DNA of 64,000 nucleotides from Marinomonas fungiae (GTDB lineage Bacteria > Pseudomonadota > Gammaproteobacteria > Pseudomonadales > Marinomonadaceae). Location: positions 226,275 through 290,274 of the forward strand of contig NZ_LIQF01000005.1 in NCBI RefSeq assembly GCF_001418205.1, written 5' to 3'. Within the stretch, counting starts at the first letter, position 1. Every line of letters starts with the position of its first letter. Both the position numbers and the translations under genes were made by a program. Positions 51,273 through 60,221 of the stretch are shown here, one piece after another. The notes under the pieces were generated by a model. It was not told where the DNA came from. It did no database searches and saw nothing but the letters and a program-made list of their open reading frames with translations.

Positions 51273-53465
51273 TTATGACCAGTAATTCACAACATCTTCG
51301 TTAGCTTTAGCAGAGACTACTATCTCTTTGATAGCTTCAAGTACAGAAAACTCATCAGCCACAGCCAAACCTAATAACTGTTCCTCTATTTGTGTGAAGA
51401 ACACACGCTCGATATGAGTAAGCTTGTCTGCATTGCCAATGGGCTTTGAGCCATCAAAGGTGAACTTAGGCAATACCTTATGTAGTAAAAAGTTGTTTAG
51501 GATAAGCGAATCATCCTGATTAACATCTTTAAACAGAGCTCGGTAGTTAAGGCCTTGCCTGATGGTACGCATGCCAAACTCCACCCCTAGCGGATGAAAA
51601 TGCTCCTTATTTAACGCTGTAAACAAGCGACAGAACTCATCAGCTGGCGAAAAAACAGGATAAGGTTCACGTACCCCCAACTCATCAACGGTTAAACGAA
51701 CTAACTTTGTAACATCACCTAGACCATAACTTTCGATTTCTTGCTCAATCGCATGCCAATCGGTCAGCAAAGGGCTTTTAAACTTCATGATATGGGCACG
51801 GTCTAGAATCTTTGGTGACAGGTAATGTGTCGTTTCATCAATATTAATCGCCCCGATAATTCTTATATTGTTTGGGATAGTAATTGTGGATGGGATACCA
51901 ATAACGCCAGCTAGCATTCGTCTAACATCACCGTGATACTTAATCAACGAGTCTTTGTCACTGAAGCCAAATGCTCGCTTCATCTCAGTGTTTACGTCTT
52001 CATCCTGCATCAGTGCAACAAAATCAACGACACCATTCTTGTTGTATTTATCTTTGGCGCCACTGATGATAGAAACGACACCACGCAGCTCTGATAACAC
52101 ATGTGCCGCCTCATCATCTGAATACAATTGAATTTCAGGCTGCTGCTTACGCTCTTCTAACTTAGATAGAAAATCGGCAAAGTAGTACTCTACGCGAGCA
52201 AGGTTCATCTCATCTAGGCAAATGAAATAAGGTATTTCAGGGTTTTGGTTTGCCTCTAGTAATGCTTCCAGGAAAGGAGTAGCAAGGTACTTTTTCTCTA
52301 AAGGATTGTAATAACCTAAAAGATCCTCAGAACTAGTCCAGTTCGGTTTAACAGGGATAATTTTAGCTACCCCGCCTACGGCTTCAGCAAAAGACTGCAC
52401 TAGGCTCGTCTTACCTGAACCAGAGTCACCAGCAAGAATGACCAAGTCATTTGTTCGAATGAGGGTTAAGTAGTTCTCGATAATATGGCGAGAGTAATAC
52501 TGCCCTTGCTCTCTTAGGTATGCCTGTAAGTATGATGTAAGTTGCGAATAGTCAGATTCAAAGTCATCGACAAAGCTCAAACCACCAACAACATTTTCAC
52601 CAACTTGCTTCTCACCCGACAATTCAGCATAAACATCTTCGTCGATAAACTCAAAATCTTTTAGAAAGCCCGCTTTTTCTTCAACGTATTGTTTTAGTCG
52701 TTCTATTTTCTTGCTCATTTCACCTTCGATCTGCTGTTGTTTTTCTATGATTGCGTTAAGTGCTGACTGTTCTAGCTCTATATTGTTTTTAACTATTTTT
52801 TGCTTAGCCTCAAATTCTGAAAGTCTGCCCTGCAACGCTTCTCTTTCGGTTTTCAAGGTGGTGAGTTCACTGTCTATATCTTCCGTCTGGTCAGTTAAAC
52901 TCTGCCGTAGCTCTTCATATTCAGCTTCTATTTGTTCAATTTTATAGCGAGCTTTTTCTTCTGCTTCTCGCGTCTCATTTTCTAACGTTGTTAGAAAATG
53001 TCGATAAATATGATCTGATATGAAGGTTGATAGATCTGAGTGCATGACCTCGTCAGTGCTAAATTTTGGTAATTCAGTAAGTAACTCGACACTGTCAGGC
53101 TTAATAGAAAGTAAAAATGGGTTATCTTTATGCTGGCGTTGTTGATGCGATGCTAATGTAAGTTCACATCTTATAAACACTGAGTTTTTACCATTAAGGA
53201 GAGTTCGCGCATTGTTGGGAGATAAAAATACTCCTGATTGAAGTTCCCCACTGTTTGGAAGGGGGTACTCAATAGGTTCATTGGTTTGGAGCAATTTTGC
53301 TTGCTTGATACCCGACCAATTACCCTGTGCATTGACCTCTAGCCGCCCCCAAACTCGTATTCTTCTATCTTGGATACCCCAAGCTTCATATAAGCACTTA
53401 TATAAAGCTTCATCATCGAGCCCCTCTGCATAGTTTTTATCGTAGTTAAGACTCATGTCTTCCAT
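51273..53465 (-). CDS. McrB-like AAA+ NTPase with coiled coil
   Basis: A 730-residue protein. Residues 1-130 resemble an OB/DNA-sensing head, and residues about 160-275 form a strong coiled coil (KIERLKQYVEE). The McrB-type motor follows, with Walker A GDSGSGKTS at 346-354, Walker B FICLDEMNLARVEYY at about 414-428 and a sensor IGAINIDETTHYLSPKILDR. The MNxxR and NxDET patterns are the GTP/ATP-specific McrB signatures. It pairs with the downstream nuclease and resembles coiled-coil-containing McrBC (CoCoNuT-like) systems. Start 53465 is uncertain; a Met three codons later has a closer ribosome site. Confidence 0.82.
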   Translation of the reverse strand: MEDMSLNYDKNYAEGLDDEALYKCLYEAWGIQDRRIRVWGRLEVNAQGNWSGIKQAKLLQTNEPIEYPLPNSGELQSGVFLSPNNARTLLNGKNSVFIRCELTLASHQQRQHKDNPFLLSIKPDSVELLTELPKFSTDEVMHSDLSTFISDHIYRHFLTTLENETREAEEKARYKIEQIEAEYEELRQSLTDQTEDIDSELTTLKTEREALQGRLSEFEAKQKIVKNNIELEQSALNAIIEKQQQIEGEMSKKIERLKQYVEEKAGFLKDFEFIDEDVYAELSGEKQVGENVVGGLSFVDDFESDYSQLTSYLQAYLREQGQYYSRHIIENYLTLIRTNDLVILAGDSGSGKTSLVQSFAEAVGGVAKIIPVKPNWTSSEDLLGYYNPLEKKYLATPFLEALLEANQNPEIPYFICLDEMNLARVEYYFADFLSKLEERKQQPEIQLYSDDEAAHVLSELRGVVSIISGAKDKYNKNGVVDFVALMQDEDVNTEMKRAFGFSDKDSLIKYHGDVRRMLAGVIGIPSTITIPNNIRIIGAINIDETTHYLSPKILDRAHIMKFKSPLLTDWHAIEQEIESYGLGDVTKLVRLTVDELGVREPYPVFSPADEFCRLFTALNKEHFHPLGVEFGMRTIRQGLNYRALFKDVNQDDSLILNNFLLHKVLPKFTFDGSKPIGNADKLTHIERVFFTQIEEQLLGLAVADEFSVLEAIKEIVVSAKANEDVVNYWS

Positions 53466-53661
53466 TTATTTTATATGTTCCTTATATGGCAGAACTGTAG
53501 AAATACTTCCAGCCTTCATTACAAATGCCCATGCGGTAAATCATAATGATTATATCAATTCTAGACAGTCATTGAAGATTTAAGGTCACCTCACCTAGTT
53601 ACCAATTTTTCACATCTATTCATATAGTAACGTAGATATATGTTCGGAGCAGTTAAGCTTA

Positions 53662-53889
53662 CTAATCTTGTTCTGGCACATACACCGCCAGCTCCTCCAA
53701 AGAGCACCCAAAATAAGCACACAGCTTATCTAGGTTATCAGTGACCGTGCTGTACCCTTTGTGGTTAATCATCTTTGACAAGGTCATGCGGTTAATCCCT
53801 GTTTCTTTGGCAACCTCACCAATCGTGATCCTTCTTCCCTCTTGAAATGACTTCTCAGAAATCATCTCGTTCAATCTAAATCTGATCAT
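53662..53889 (-). CDS. XRE/Cro-family HTH repressor
   Basis: A 75-residue single-domain HTH (ITIGEVAKETGINRMTLSKM, then LDKLCAYFGCSLEEL) typical of Cro/CI-type proteins. It is divergent from the xis-integrase genes, with a 22-bp palindrome in between, so it probably represses excision and its own gene. Confidence 0.85.
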   Translation of the reverse strand: MIRFRLNEMISEKSFQEGRRITIGEVAKETGINRMTLSKMINHKGYSTVTDNLDKLCAYFGCSLEELAVYVPEQD

Positions 53890-53925
53890 AAATAAGCTCT
53901 TTTGATTTTTTTTTGATCAAAAATA

Positions 53926-53983
53926 TTGACAACTTACAGCCTCTGCCCTAAATTTACACATATTGATAATATTTATTATCAAT
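53926..53983 (+). promoter_or_regulatory. Integrase-operon promoter with 22-bp operator palindrome
   Basis: TTGACA (53926-53931), 17 bases, TAAATT (53949-53954) form a good sigma-70 promoter pointing to the xis-like gene. ATTGATAATA-TT-TATTATCAAT (53962-53983) is a perfect palindrome at the expected transcript start. A TTTTGATCAAAA-type palindrome near 53912-53923 is a second candidate site. Confidence 0.65.
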
Positions 53984-54020
53984 TATTAGGATTTCTGATC
54001 ATTAGATAGGATATATACAT

Positions 54021-54236
54021 ATGAGTACTTACCTTAGCACAGAACAGCTGTCAGAGAGAATCCATTACACGCCTCGCACCATTCGAAATGAGCTTTTGGA
54101 TTCCTGTCTATTCGAAGGACGCCACTACATTCGTCCATTTAAACGTCGCAAGATTCTGTTCATCTGGGAAAACATTGAAGCAGATATGTTGACTCAAGAT
54201 GACTCTCTAGCATTGGCATACACAGAGGAGGTCTAA
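54021..54236 (+). CDS. Small HTH protein, excisionase-like
   Basis: A 71-residue basic protein (LSTEQLSERIHYTPRTIRNE, then EGRHYIRPFKRRKILFIWE) with a MerR/Xis-type winged-helix appearance. Its stop is 2 bases before the integrase start, so the two are translated together. It probably serves as recombination directionality factor. AGGA lies upstream. Confidence 0.75.
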   Translation: MSTYLSTEQLSERIHYTPRTIRNELLDSCLFEGRHYIRPFKRRKILFIWENIEADMLTQDDSLALAYTEEV

Positions 54237-54238
54237 CT

Positions 54239-55444
54239 ATGGCAAGCGTCAGCATTCGCAAGGAAACCAATACCCTCTACCTCGATTTCCGTTACATGGG
54301 AAAACGTTGTCGGGAGCAAACTACGCTAAAGCCAACCTTGGCAAACCGTAAAAAGCTTGAACGAGTCTTAGTGCAAATCGAGTCTGAAATAGTCGCAGGT
54401 ACTTTTCGTTATAAAGCGCACTTTCCTAATAGCAAATCGGTTGAGTACTTCACAGACTTAGAATTGCAAACTCATCTGCCTGATGAGTGGAAGTCGCTTC
54501 AAGAACAGGTCGAGACTCCATTTTTTGAAGAGTTTGTTGAAGGCTGGATTGATCGCAATAAAGTATCTTGGCGCCGTTCTCATATCATCAATATTGAGAG
54601 CATTGTTTCCAAGCATTACTTGCCATTCTTTGGAAAGATGAAAATCGACGACATCACTCGTAACGACATTCTTCAATTTCGCACCTCACTCGCCAAAGTT
54701 CCGGGTCGAAATGGAAAAGAAAGCCTAGCTAACACACGTATCAATAAGATAGTTAACCCGTTAAAACGCATATTTGAGGACGCCGCCGACGAATACAACT
54801 TTACCACGCCTTACATCCGTATCAAACCGCTGAAAAGCCCAAAGACGGATGCCTTTCCGTTCACCATTGAAGAGGTGAACTTAATTCTTGATGCCGTCCG
54901 CCCAGACTATCGAGACTACTTTTTGATTCGCTTTTTTACAGGGATGCGCACAGGCGAGATTGATGGTCTGAAGTGGAAATATGTGGACTTCGAGCATCGA
55001 GTAATCAAAATCCGTGAGACTATCGTAGCTGGTGAAGAGGACATCACAAAGACAGAGTCATCTATCCGTGATATTCATATGAGCACACCTGTTTACAATG
55101 CTCTGCTGCGTAAGAAAAAGCACTCTGAGCATTTCGGTAAATTTGTCTTCTGTAATCGTAATGGTGAAGCGATCAATCACAACAATGTCACTCAACGTAT
55201 TTGGTATCCTCTTCTCAAACGCCTCAACCTTGAAAAGCGACGCCCTTATCAAACTCGCCATACAGCCGCGACATTATGGTTAGCATCTGGCGAATCGCCA
55301 GAATGGATTGCTCGCCAAATGGGCCATTCAAATACATCCATGTTATTCCGTGTGTACTCTCGATACGTACCAAACTTGACTCGCATGGACGGTTCAGCCA
55401 TTGAGAAACTGCTACAGAAAAAATTGGGGGTGAAGTATGCATAG
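54239..55444 (+). CDS. Tyrosine recombinase (integrase)
   Basis: A 401-residue site-specific recombinase. The N-terminus (residues 1-75) is a DUF3596-like arm-binding domain (FRYMGKRCREQTTLKP). The catalytic domain shows the first Arg in FFTGMRTGEIDGLKW, a RHTAATLW box II, MGHSNTSM and the nucleophile Tyr in VYSRY. GGAGG is 8 bases upstream. It should integrate at the tRNA-Val site 6 kb to the left. Its last 8 bases overlap the next gene. Confidence 0.92.
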   Translation: MASVSIRKETNTLYLDFRYMGKRCREQTTLKPTLANRKKLERVLVQIESEIVAGTFRYKAHFPNSKSVEYFTDLELQTHLPDEWKSLQEQVETPFFEEFVEGWIDRNKVSWRRSHIINIESIVSKHYLPFFGKMKIDDITRNDILQFRTSLAKVPGRNGKESLANTRINKIVNPLKRIFEDAADEYNFTTPYIRIKPLKSPKTDAFPFTIEEVNLILDAVRPDYRDYFLIRFFTGMRTGEIDGLKWKYVDFEHRVIKIRETIVAGEEDITKTESSIRDIHMSTPVYNALLRKKKHSEHFGKFVFCNRNGEAINHNNVTQRIWYPLLKRLNLEKRRPYQTRHTAATLWLASGESPEWIARQMGHSNTSMLFRVYSRYVPNLTRMDGSAIEKLLQKKLGVKYA

Positions 55445-56072
55445 TCTAACGGCTCAACCAAGCTTGTCAGAAGCGGCTAACTGTCTGCGTTTCAAGGGCT
55501 GCTACCTGCTAGAGTCTGTACAAATAAAGATTACAGATACCGGCTGGCCAGTACGTGTAGCAACTATAAAGGATGTTGAAGAGCAGAATTCCTTAGAACT
55601 ACGACTGTTAGGAAGCAACTTCTTAGCAATAAATCATTTCGTTGGCGATTATGTTCAACTCGAAGCAGCCGTAAAACGTTACCGTAATGGCCAGTTTTTT
55701 TACTTAGCCTGGTATGAGCCCGTAACAGGGCTTTTGATGGAACCTAAAAGTGAGGAAAGGAATGCGATACAACAGATAAGTCGAGAGGCATGTTTGCTGA
55801 CTTTAAGACACCGAATACTGTATTTCCCATCGAAACCAGAGCAGTCTTTGTGCTTAGGCATACTTAAAAACTTCAGCCATGACTTTTCAACCTATGTACT
55901 TCAGAACCTTTGCCAACGTCTGATGTATTTAGACAACAACCAACTGGTGGTTGAGCTGGTACATCAAGCTGAAAAACAAAGTGATGACATTGGCTCAACA
56001 GGCAAATTGCTGTATCAATTGCACAACAAGCAGCCTTATCAAATATGGGAGCAAAAGCTCTTGGGTATCTAA
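55437..56072 (+). CDS. Unknown protein coupled to the integrase
   Basis: 211 residues with no recognised domain. An N-terminal part (residues about 15-90) with alternating hydrophobic residues and a VGDYVQLEAAVKRYRNGQFF strand could be an OB-like fold. The rest is helical (HDFSTYVLQNLCQRLMYLDN). It overlaps the integrase by 8 bases and is followed by a terminator, so it is the fourth member of an xre / xis-int-unknown module. A role in element maintenance, or in control of the neighbouring defence genes, is possible but unsupported. Confidence 0.6.
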   Translation: MHSLTAQPSLSEAANCLRFKGCYLLESVQIKITDTGWPVRVATIKDVEEQNSLELRLLGSNFLAINHFVGDYVQLEAAVKRYRNGQFFYLAWYEPVTGLLMEPKSEERNAIQQISREACLLTLRHRILYFPSKPEQSLCLGILKNFSHDFSTYVLQNLCQRLMYLDNNQLVVELVHQAEKQSDDIGSTGKLLYQLHNKQPYQIWEQKLLGI

Positions 56073-56080
56073 GGTGGAAA

Positions 56081-56114
56081 GCCGCTACTTAAAGTCTTTT
56101 GTAGCGGTTTCTTT
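56081..56114 (+). terminator. Terminator of the xis-int operon
   Basis: GCCGCTAC (56081-56088) pairs with GTAGCGGT (56101-56108, one G-U), loop of 12, then TTTCTTT. Confidence 0.8.
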
Positions 56115-56143
56115 AAGCTTCATTAAAACTCGCCAGTGTTCAG

Positions 56144-58174
56144 TTAAGACTGCTGATTGAGCATTTCCCTTGCCCCAAATTCTCTTAAATGCTTAAACAC
56201 CCATGGATAGACGGTGGCGGATTTATGCTTGATATGCCACACCATTAACGATTGCCAAAACCATTCAGGTATAGCACCAGGCAGTGTGCTCGTGACATTA
56301 TAAATGTGATGGAAATTATCTAAGTCCTGCTTAGAAGGTCCTGCTGAGCCAATTGAGTAAAAACCATTCTCACGATCACGCCAAATTCCAGCTGTTATAT
56401 ACATCGGACCATCCTCAGCCGAACGCCAGCTGGTTTTGATGCGATAACCGCATTCCACCAAATAGTGATAGAAAGCTTGATTGGATTTGCTTTTATAGCT
56501 AATTGCCTTAAATGAACTGACTGGGATAATTTGCATGTGAGCCCCTAAAAGCTTTACTAAGTCTTTTTGTAGCTTTGAGCCCTCTAACTCTTCCTTGTGA
56601 CAAGCCAAGTACCCTTCAAGCAATTTTGTTGGTACACCTGAAGCCGTGGTTTTATCGAGCTCTTTGATTAGCTGATACACTTTCGCTTCATTCGGCAAGG
56701 TGATTGCGGATGTGTCCGTTATCAACATAAACTCATCCGAGTCAGGCCAAAAAATCACATCCGCACGCTCGTATCCAGTAAACACTTGGCGCTGTTCAGC
56801 TGGCGTTAAGTTCATTTTTAAGGACTCTTCCATGTCGGCCGTCACCCACCCGAACTCTAGTCTTTCAGCGCCAACACGACAGTAAGACAATGGCCAAGCT
56901 ACTTTATTCGCATCGCCTACATCAGGTTTCACAGGGTGAATAAACCAAGCATTGCTTGGCAATGTCGGATAACCGAGTTGCAGTTGTCGATGTCGCACTT
57001 CAAATTTCACCAGTAGCTCTTTCAATAAAACGTCAACTACGCTGTCCCGACCTTTGCCTATCAGACTCTCAGGGTAGCAAGATTGAATAACGGCTTCGGG
57101 ATACTCTGCACGTAACACCTGATATGGGTCGGACTCAGGCGCTTCTTTATAAGACTCTTTTCGGTCAACAATCAATATGGTTAATTGCTTTGGTTGCAAC
57201 ACTTCAGAAACGGTAGCGGGAATATGTTTAGCGCTGAGCTCTGCTAATAACTGCTGCTCGGCCCCCAGTGTTTGGCTTTTGTTAACGATATGCACAGGAT
57301 GATTTTCAAACCATTGATGAATTGCCTTATAGCTATGAGCCATAAGGTTTTTATGAAGCAAATTGTGATCATCTGCTTGAATGGTTCTAAGTGTGATTTC
57401 AAAAGCTCCGCTATAAACATCTTCGATATCTTCTAGAAACATGGAGATCACGCCCAACCGAGTTTTGTAATAAGCTTCCAACGTGTTGCTATTACTCAAA
57501 TCAATCGCTTTTACTCGGTTTTTATTATTCGGATACAACGCTTTTTTCACGTATTCACCACTTGGACAGTGAATGAGCCGCTGAGTGATGGTGTCGAATG
57601 TAAAACGACGTAGCTTGGCGACTTGATGCGGCAAGTCTCCATTGGGCAAACGATGAGCCTGAACATTGGAAAATGTTGCAACACTTACATTTAGTACGCC
57701 CTTTCCAGTAAAGGTTCCAAAGAAAGGCTCCACTTTGACCGCCACAAGCTGGTGACCGCGAATCGTTGCTTTACTTTTCACCACATAGTGAAGCCCATCT
57801 GCTTCGATCCGGTTCTGATCTCTATTAATCGGAGATAGCACACGGGGCATGGCTCTGACAAGAAGGCAGGCAAGCAACCAGTTAGGCACCTTTTCAAGTC
57901 TCTCTCTACGGTGGGCAACACTGTCTTTGTCAAGGGTCAACTGAGAGCCTCTAGGTCTCAACAGCCAATACTCACTTTGCTTTCGATATTGAACGAGAGA
58001 CAAGACTGGACCAGATTGGTATATCAGATTAGGTAGACTTAGTAACTGTCGATCACGCAGTTCTTTATCCCAATCTTTATAGGAGACACAATCAACTTCA
58101 AACTGATCGCTCAGCTTCTCATAATCAAAGCTGACTTTTTCAATAAATGTTGTAAAAACTCGATTTCTAAATCG
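56144..58174 (-). pseudogene. 5'-truncated pPIWI-RE-like defence gene
   Basis: The frame is open from 58174 to 56144 (about 676 codons) with no plausible start: the first TTG is at 58003, and 57 codons above it (FRNRVFTT, then DYEKLSDQFEVDC) still look coding before a stop where the IS66 remnant begins. The middle has a MID-like segment (LTILIVDRKESYKE, then YPEAVIQSCYPESLIGKGRD). The end (GFYSIGSAGP, FWQSLMVWHIKHK, YPWVFKHLREF) resembles the RNaseH-like domain of pPIWI-RE proteins. Family members are usually longer (about 800-1000 residues) and work with a REase and DinG helicase, neither of which is in the window. The assignment is from motif style, so moderate. Confidence 0.5.
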
Positions 58175-58179
58175 CTAGT

Positions 58180-58451
58180 CTGCTTGGAAGGCGTTGTCAG
58201 TGTTACCGGTACTAACTTCGATCCGTTTAGCGAGCCATCGGCAGGTAAAAATTTCTGCCGTAAATAGCCGAACTCGTTCTACACCAAGCCTTCTTGTTCA
58301 CAGAACACTTTGGCGGATAATCCAGATGACCGCCACTTTTCGAAATGGGCAGCCCAAGTTTGGTTTGATACAGTGTTTGTGCTCATGTTGGTTACTCCGT
58401 CGATTATTGGGACTAAGCACGAAAACTATAGGCTGATTTAGTGACGCTTAC
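58180..58451 (-). mobile_element. IS66-family remnant (TnpA fragment plus one terminal repeat)
   Basis: On the minus strand, ATG 58386 begins an IS66 accessory protein TnpA (WAAHFEKWRSSGLSAKVFCE), interrupted by TAG at 58279-58281 and then continuing (FGYLRQKFLP, LVPVTLTT). GTAAGCGTCACTAAATCAGC, read from 58451 downwards, looks like an IS66 terminal inverted repeat starting GTAA. TnpB, TnpC and the other end are gone. The left boundary fuses into the pPIWI-like frame near 58175-58200. Confidence 0.72.
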
Positions 58452-58499
58452 GAAGAAGGAGTCATTTGAGACTGCTTTGGCAAACAATAACACTAAGGC

Positions 58500-58850
58500 C
58501 GGTGAGGTTGGTTGGTTGGTTGGGGATTAACTTAGTGAATCGCAGGACAGGGAAAGCTATTGAAGGAGCGAGATATGCTTTGGGCATGCACTATGTGCTT
58601 TTCAAAACTTGAAATTGCCTCAAGCTCTTACCTCACGATAAACTAGTAAGGATTCAGTGCTTGAATGAACTGAACCCTAATGGTATGCTGCCTAGGCTTC
58701 TAATATTTGATTAGAAGGTTCCTTTTAGGATTTTAAGTTTAAAGTTACGCGGCTATGAGCTTAGCTCAACGATGGTTATCTCAAATAATTTGGTTAAGCC
58801 GAGGTAAGGCGATTTGAATTGCCGCAGTTCCAAGTCTACCTCGGTTTTGC
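58500..58850 (+). ncRNA. Structured RNA region upstream of the DRT2-type reverse transcriptase
   Basis: A non-coding stretch with stems TTCAGT/ACTGAA (58653-58658 with 58669-58674), CTTCTAAT/ATTAGAAG (58697-58704 with 58710-58717) and TGAGC/GCTCA (58756-58760 with 58764-58768). A strong CCGAGGTA/TACCTCGG stem (58799-58806 with 58837-58844) follows, with TTTTGCTTTT after it. The last looks like the 3' end or terminator. DRT2 systems carry a template ncRNA directly upstream of the RT gene, exactly this position. The 5' end is estimated only. Confidence 0.6.
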
Positions 58851-58867
58851 TTTTGCTTGGATGCAAT

Positions 58868-60172
58868 ATGTCAATAGAATCTGCCAATTGGTACCGCAGT
58901 CGCGGATATCTTCACTTCGATCATCCTGTATCTTATGATAAAGCAAACAGTATAGTTAGAGCCCCTGACTTAGTTGCTAAATACTCTTTTTTTCCGTTTA
59001 TTTCTTATGAAATCCAGTCTAAGAAAATCACCAAAGATACAAATGGTAAGGTAAAAATCAAAACAAAAGATAGACCTATTGCATATTCGGCTCATATCGA
59101 CAGTCATATATACTCTTATTATTGTGAAATACTTAGTAATTTATATGAAAATAGAATTAGATCCCTTGGATTAGATAAGTCTATCATAGCTTTTAGAAGC
59201 TTGGATAAAAGTAATATTGATTTTGCGTATGAGGCATTTCAAGAAATTAAAAAAATGGGCGAATGTAGCGCTGTTGCTTTAGATTTCACTAAGTTTTTTG
59301 ACACCCTTGATCATAATTTGATAAAAGAGTCTTGGTGTAATCTATTAGGTGTAAACCATCTCCCTAAAGACCACTACAATGTTTATAAATCGATAACTAA
59401 GTTTTCAATGGTTAAAAAAATCGAACTTTATAAACTACTAAACATATCTCCTCATAACTCTAAAAAAGATAGGGTACGTGTTTGCAGCATCTCTGACTTC
59501 CGTAATATTGTTCGAGCGAATGGCCTTATTAAACCTAATACTCATCACTACGGAATACCACAAGGTTCACCAATAAGCGCTCTGCTTTCCAATATTTATA
59601 TGCTTAATTTTGATCTTGCAATGAAGAAATATGCTGATTCATATAATGGAAAGTATTTTAGATATTGTGATGACATGTTGTTTATAGTCCCAACAGAAAT
59701 AAGAGATATTGTAGCAGAAAAAGCTCAAAAAGAAGTTCGCAAACTGAAAGTTTCAATTAATACAAGTAAAACAGAATTAAGAACATTCACCTATAATAAC
59801 AACTCACTTACTACAGATAAAATGCTGCAATATTTAGGCTTTTTATTTGACGGCGAGAACATTTATCTCAGATCATCGTCTCTAGCCAGATACTCAGAAC
59901 GAATGAAGCGTGGTGTTCGTGTAGCCAAAAAAACCAGGGACAAGTATAACTCTATTAGATCTAAAAAAGGCCTTTCAGAGAAAGAACTCTTTAAACGTAA
60001 ACTTTATAGCAGATATACTCATTTAGGGAAAAGAAACTTTATCACTTATGGACTTAGAGCTGCAAAAATAATGCAGAGTCCAACAATAAAGCGCCAACTA
60101 AAGCCACTTTGGAATAGATTTCATAAAGAGCTTTCCAAGCCAGAAGACAAAAAGCCTCTTACCCTTAAGTAA
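58868..60172 (+). CDS. drt2: DRT2-type antiviral reverse transcriptase
   Basis: A 434-residue RT. ATG 58868 gives the N-terminus NWYRSRGYLHFDHPVSYDKA, which I recognise from UG2/DRT2 RTs; an in-frame TTG at 58814 lies in the RNA hairpin and is rejected. Catalytic motifs are ALDFTKFFDTLDH (Asp 139), GIPQGSPISALLSN near 229-242 and RYCDDMLF (YCDD 266-269). There is no group II intron maturase (X/HNH) domain and no nitrilase or other fusion. DRT2 reverse-transcribes its upstream ncRNA into concatemers that create a toxic neo gene during phage infection (known for Klebsiella DRT2). Confidence 0.82.
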   Translation: MSIESANWYRSRGYLHFDHPVSYDKANSIVRAPDLVAKYSFFPFISYEIQSKKITKDTNGKVKIKTKDRPIAYSAHIDSHIYSYYCEILSNLYENRIRSLGLDKSIIAFRSLDKSNIDFAYEAFQEIKKMGECSAVALDFTKFFDTLDHNLIKESWCNLLGVNHLPKDHYNVYKSITKFSMVKKIELYKLLNISPHNSKKDRVRVCSISDFRNIVRANGLIKPNTHHYGIPQGSPISALLSNIYMLNFDLAMKKYADSYNGKYFRYCDDMLFIVPTEIRDIVAEKAQKEVRKLKVSINTSKTELRTFTYNNNSLTTDKMLQYLGFLFDGENIYLRSSSLARYSERMKRGVRVAKKTRDKYNSIRSKKGLSEKELFKRKLYSRYTHLGKRNFITYGLRAAKIMQSPTIKRQLKPLWNRFHKELSKPEDKKPLTLK

Positions 60173-60185
60173 TATATAAACTATC

Positions 60186-60217
60186 ACTTAAAAATAGAAT
60201 ATATTGTATTTTTAAGT
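60186..60217. terminator. Bidirectional hairpin between drt2 and darG
   Basis: ACTTAAAAATA (60186-60196) pairs perfectly with TATTTTTAAGT (60207-60217), loop of 10. AT-rich, in the convergent 49-base gap, with T/A-rich flanks. Confidence 0.65.
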
Positions 60218-60221
60218 TATA

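Noticed and set aside
56144..58174. PIWI-like gene as a classical long or short prokaryotic Argonaute
   Set aside because: No PAZ-type or DEDX-arranged PIWI motifs recognised; the C-terminal pattern is nearer the pPIWI-RE RNaseH domain, though certainty is limited.
58501..58525. GGTTGG-type run as a G-quadruplex or microsatellite
   Set aside because: Only short GG runs, no GGG tracts beyond one; likely part of the DRT2 RNA or its leader.
58868..60172. Reverse transcriptase as a group II intron maturase or a retron RT
   Set aside because: No maturase X or HNH domain and no intron domain V/VI downstream; retron RTs are shorter with a VTG motif and msr/msd. The N-terminus matches the UG2/DRT2 style instead.
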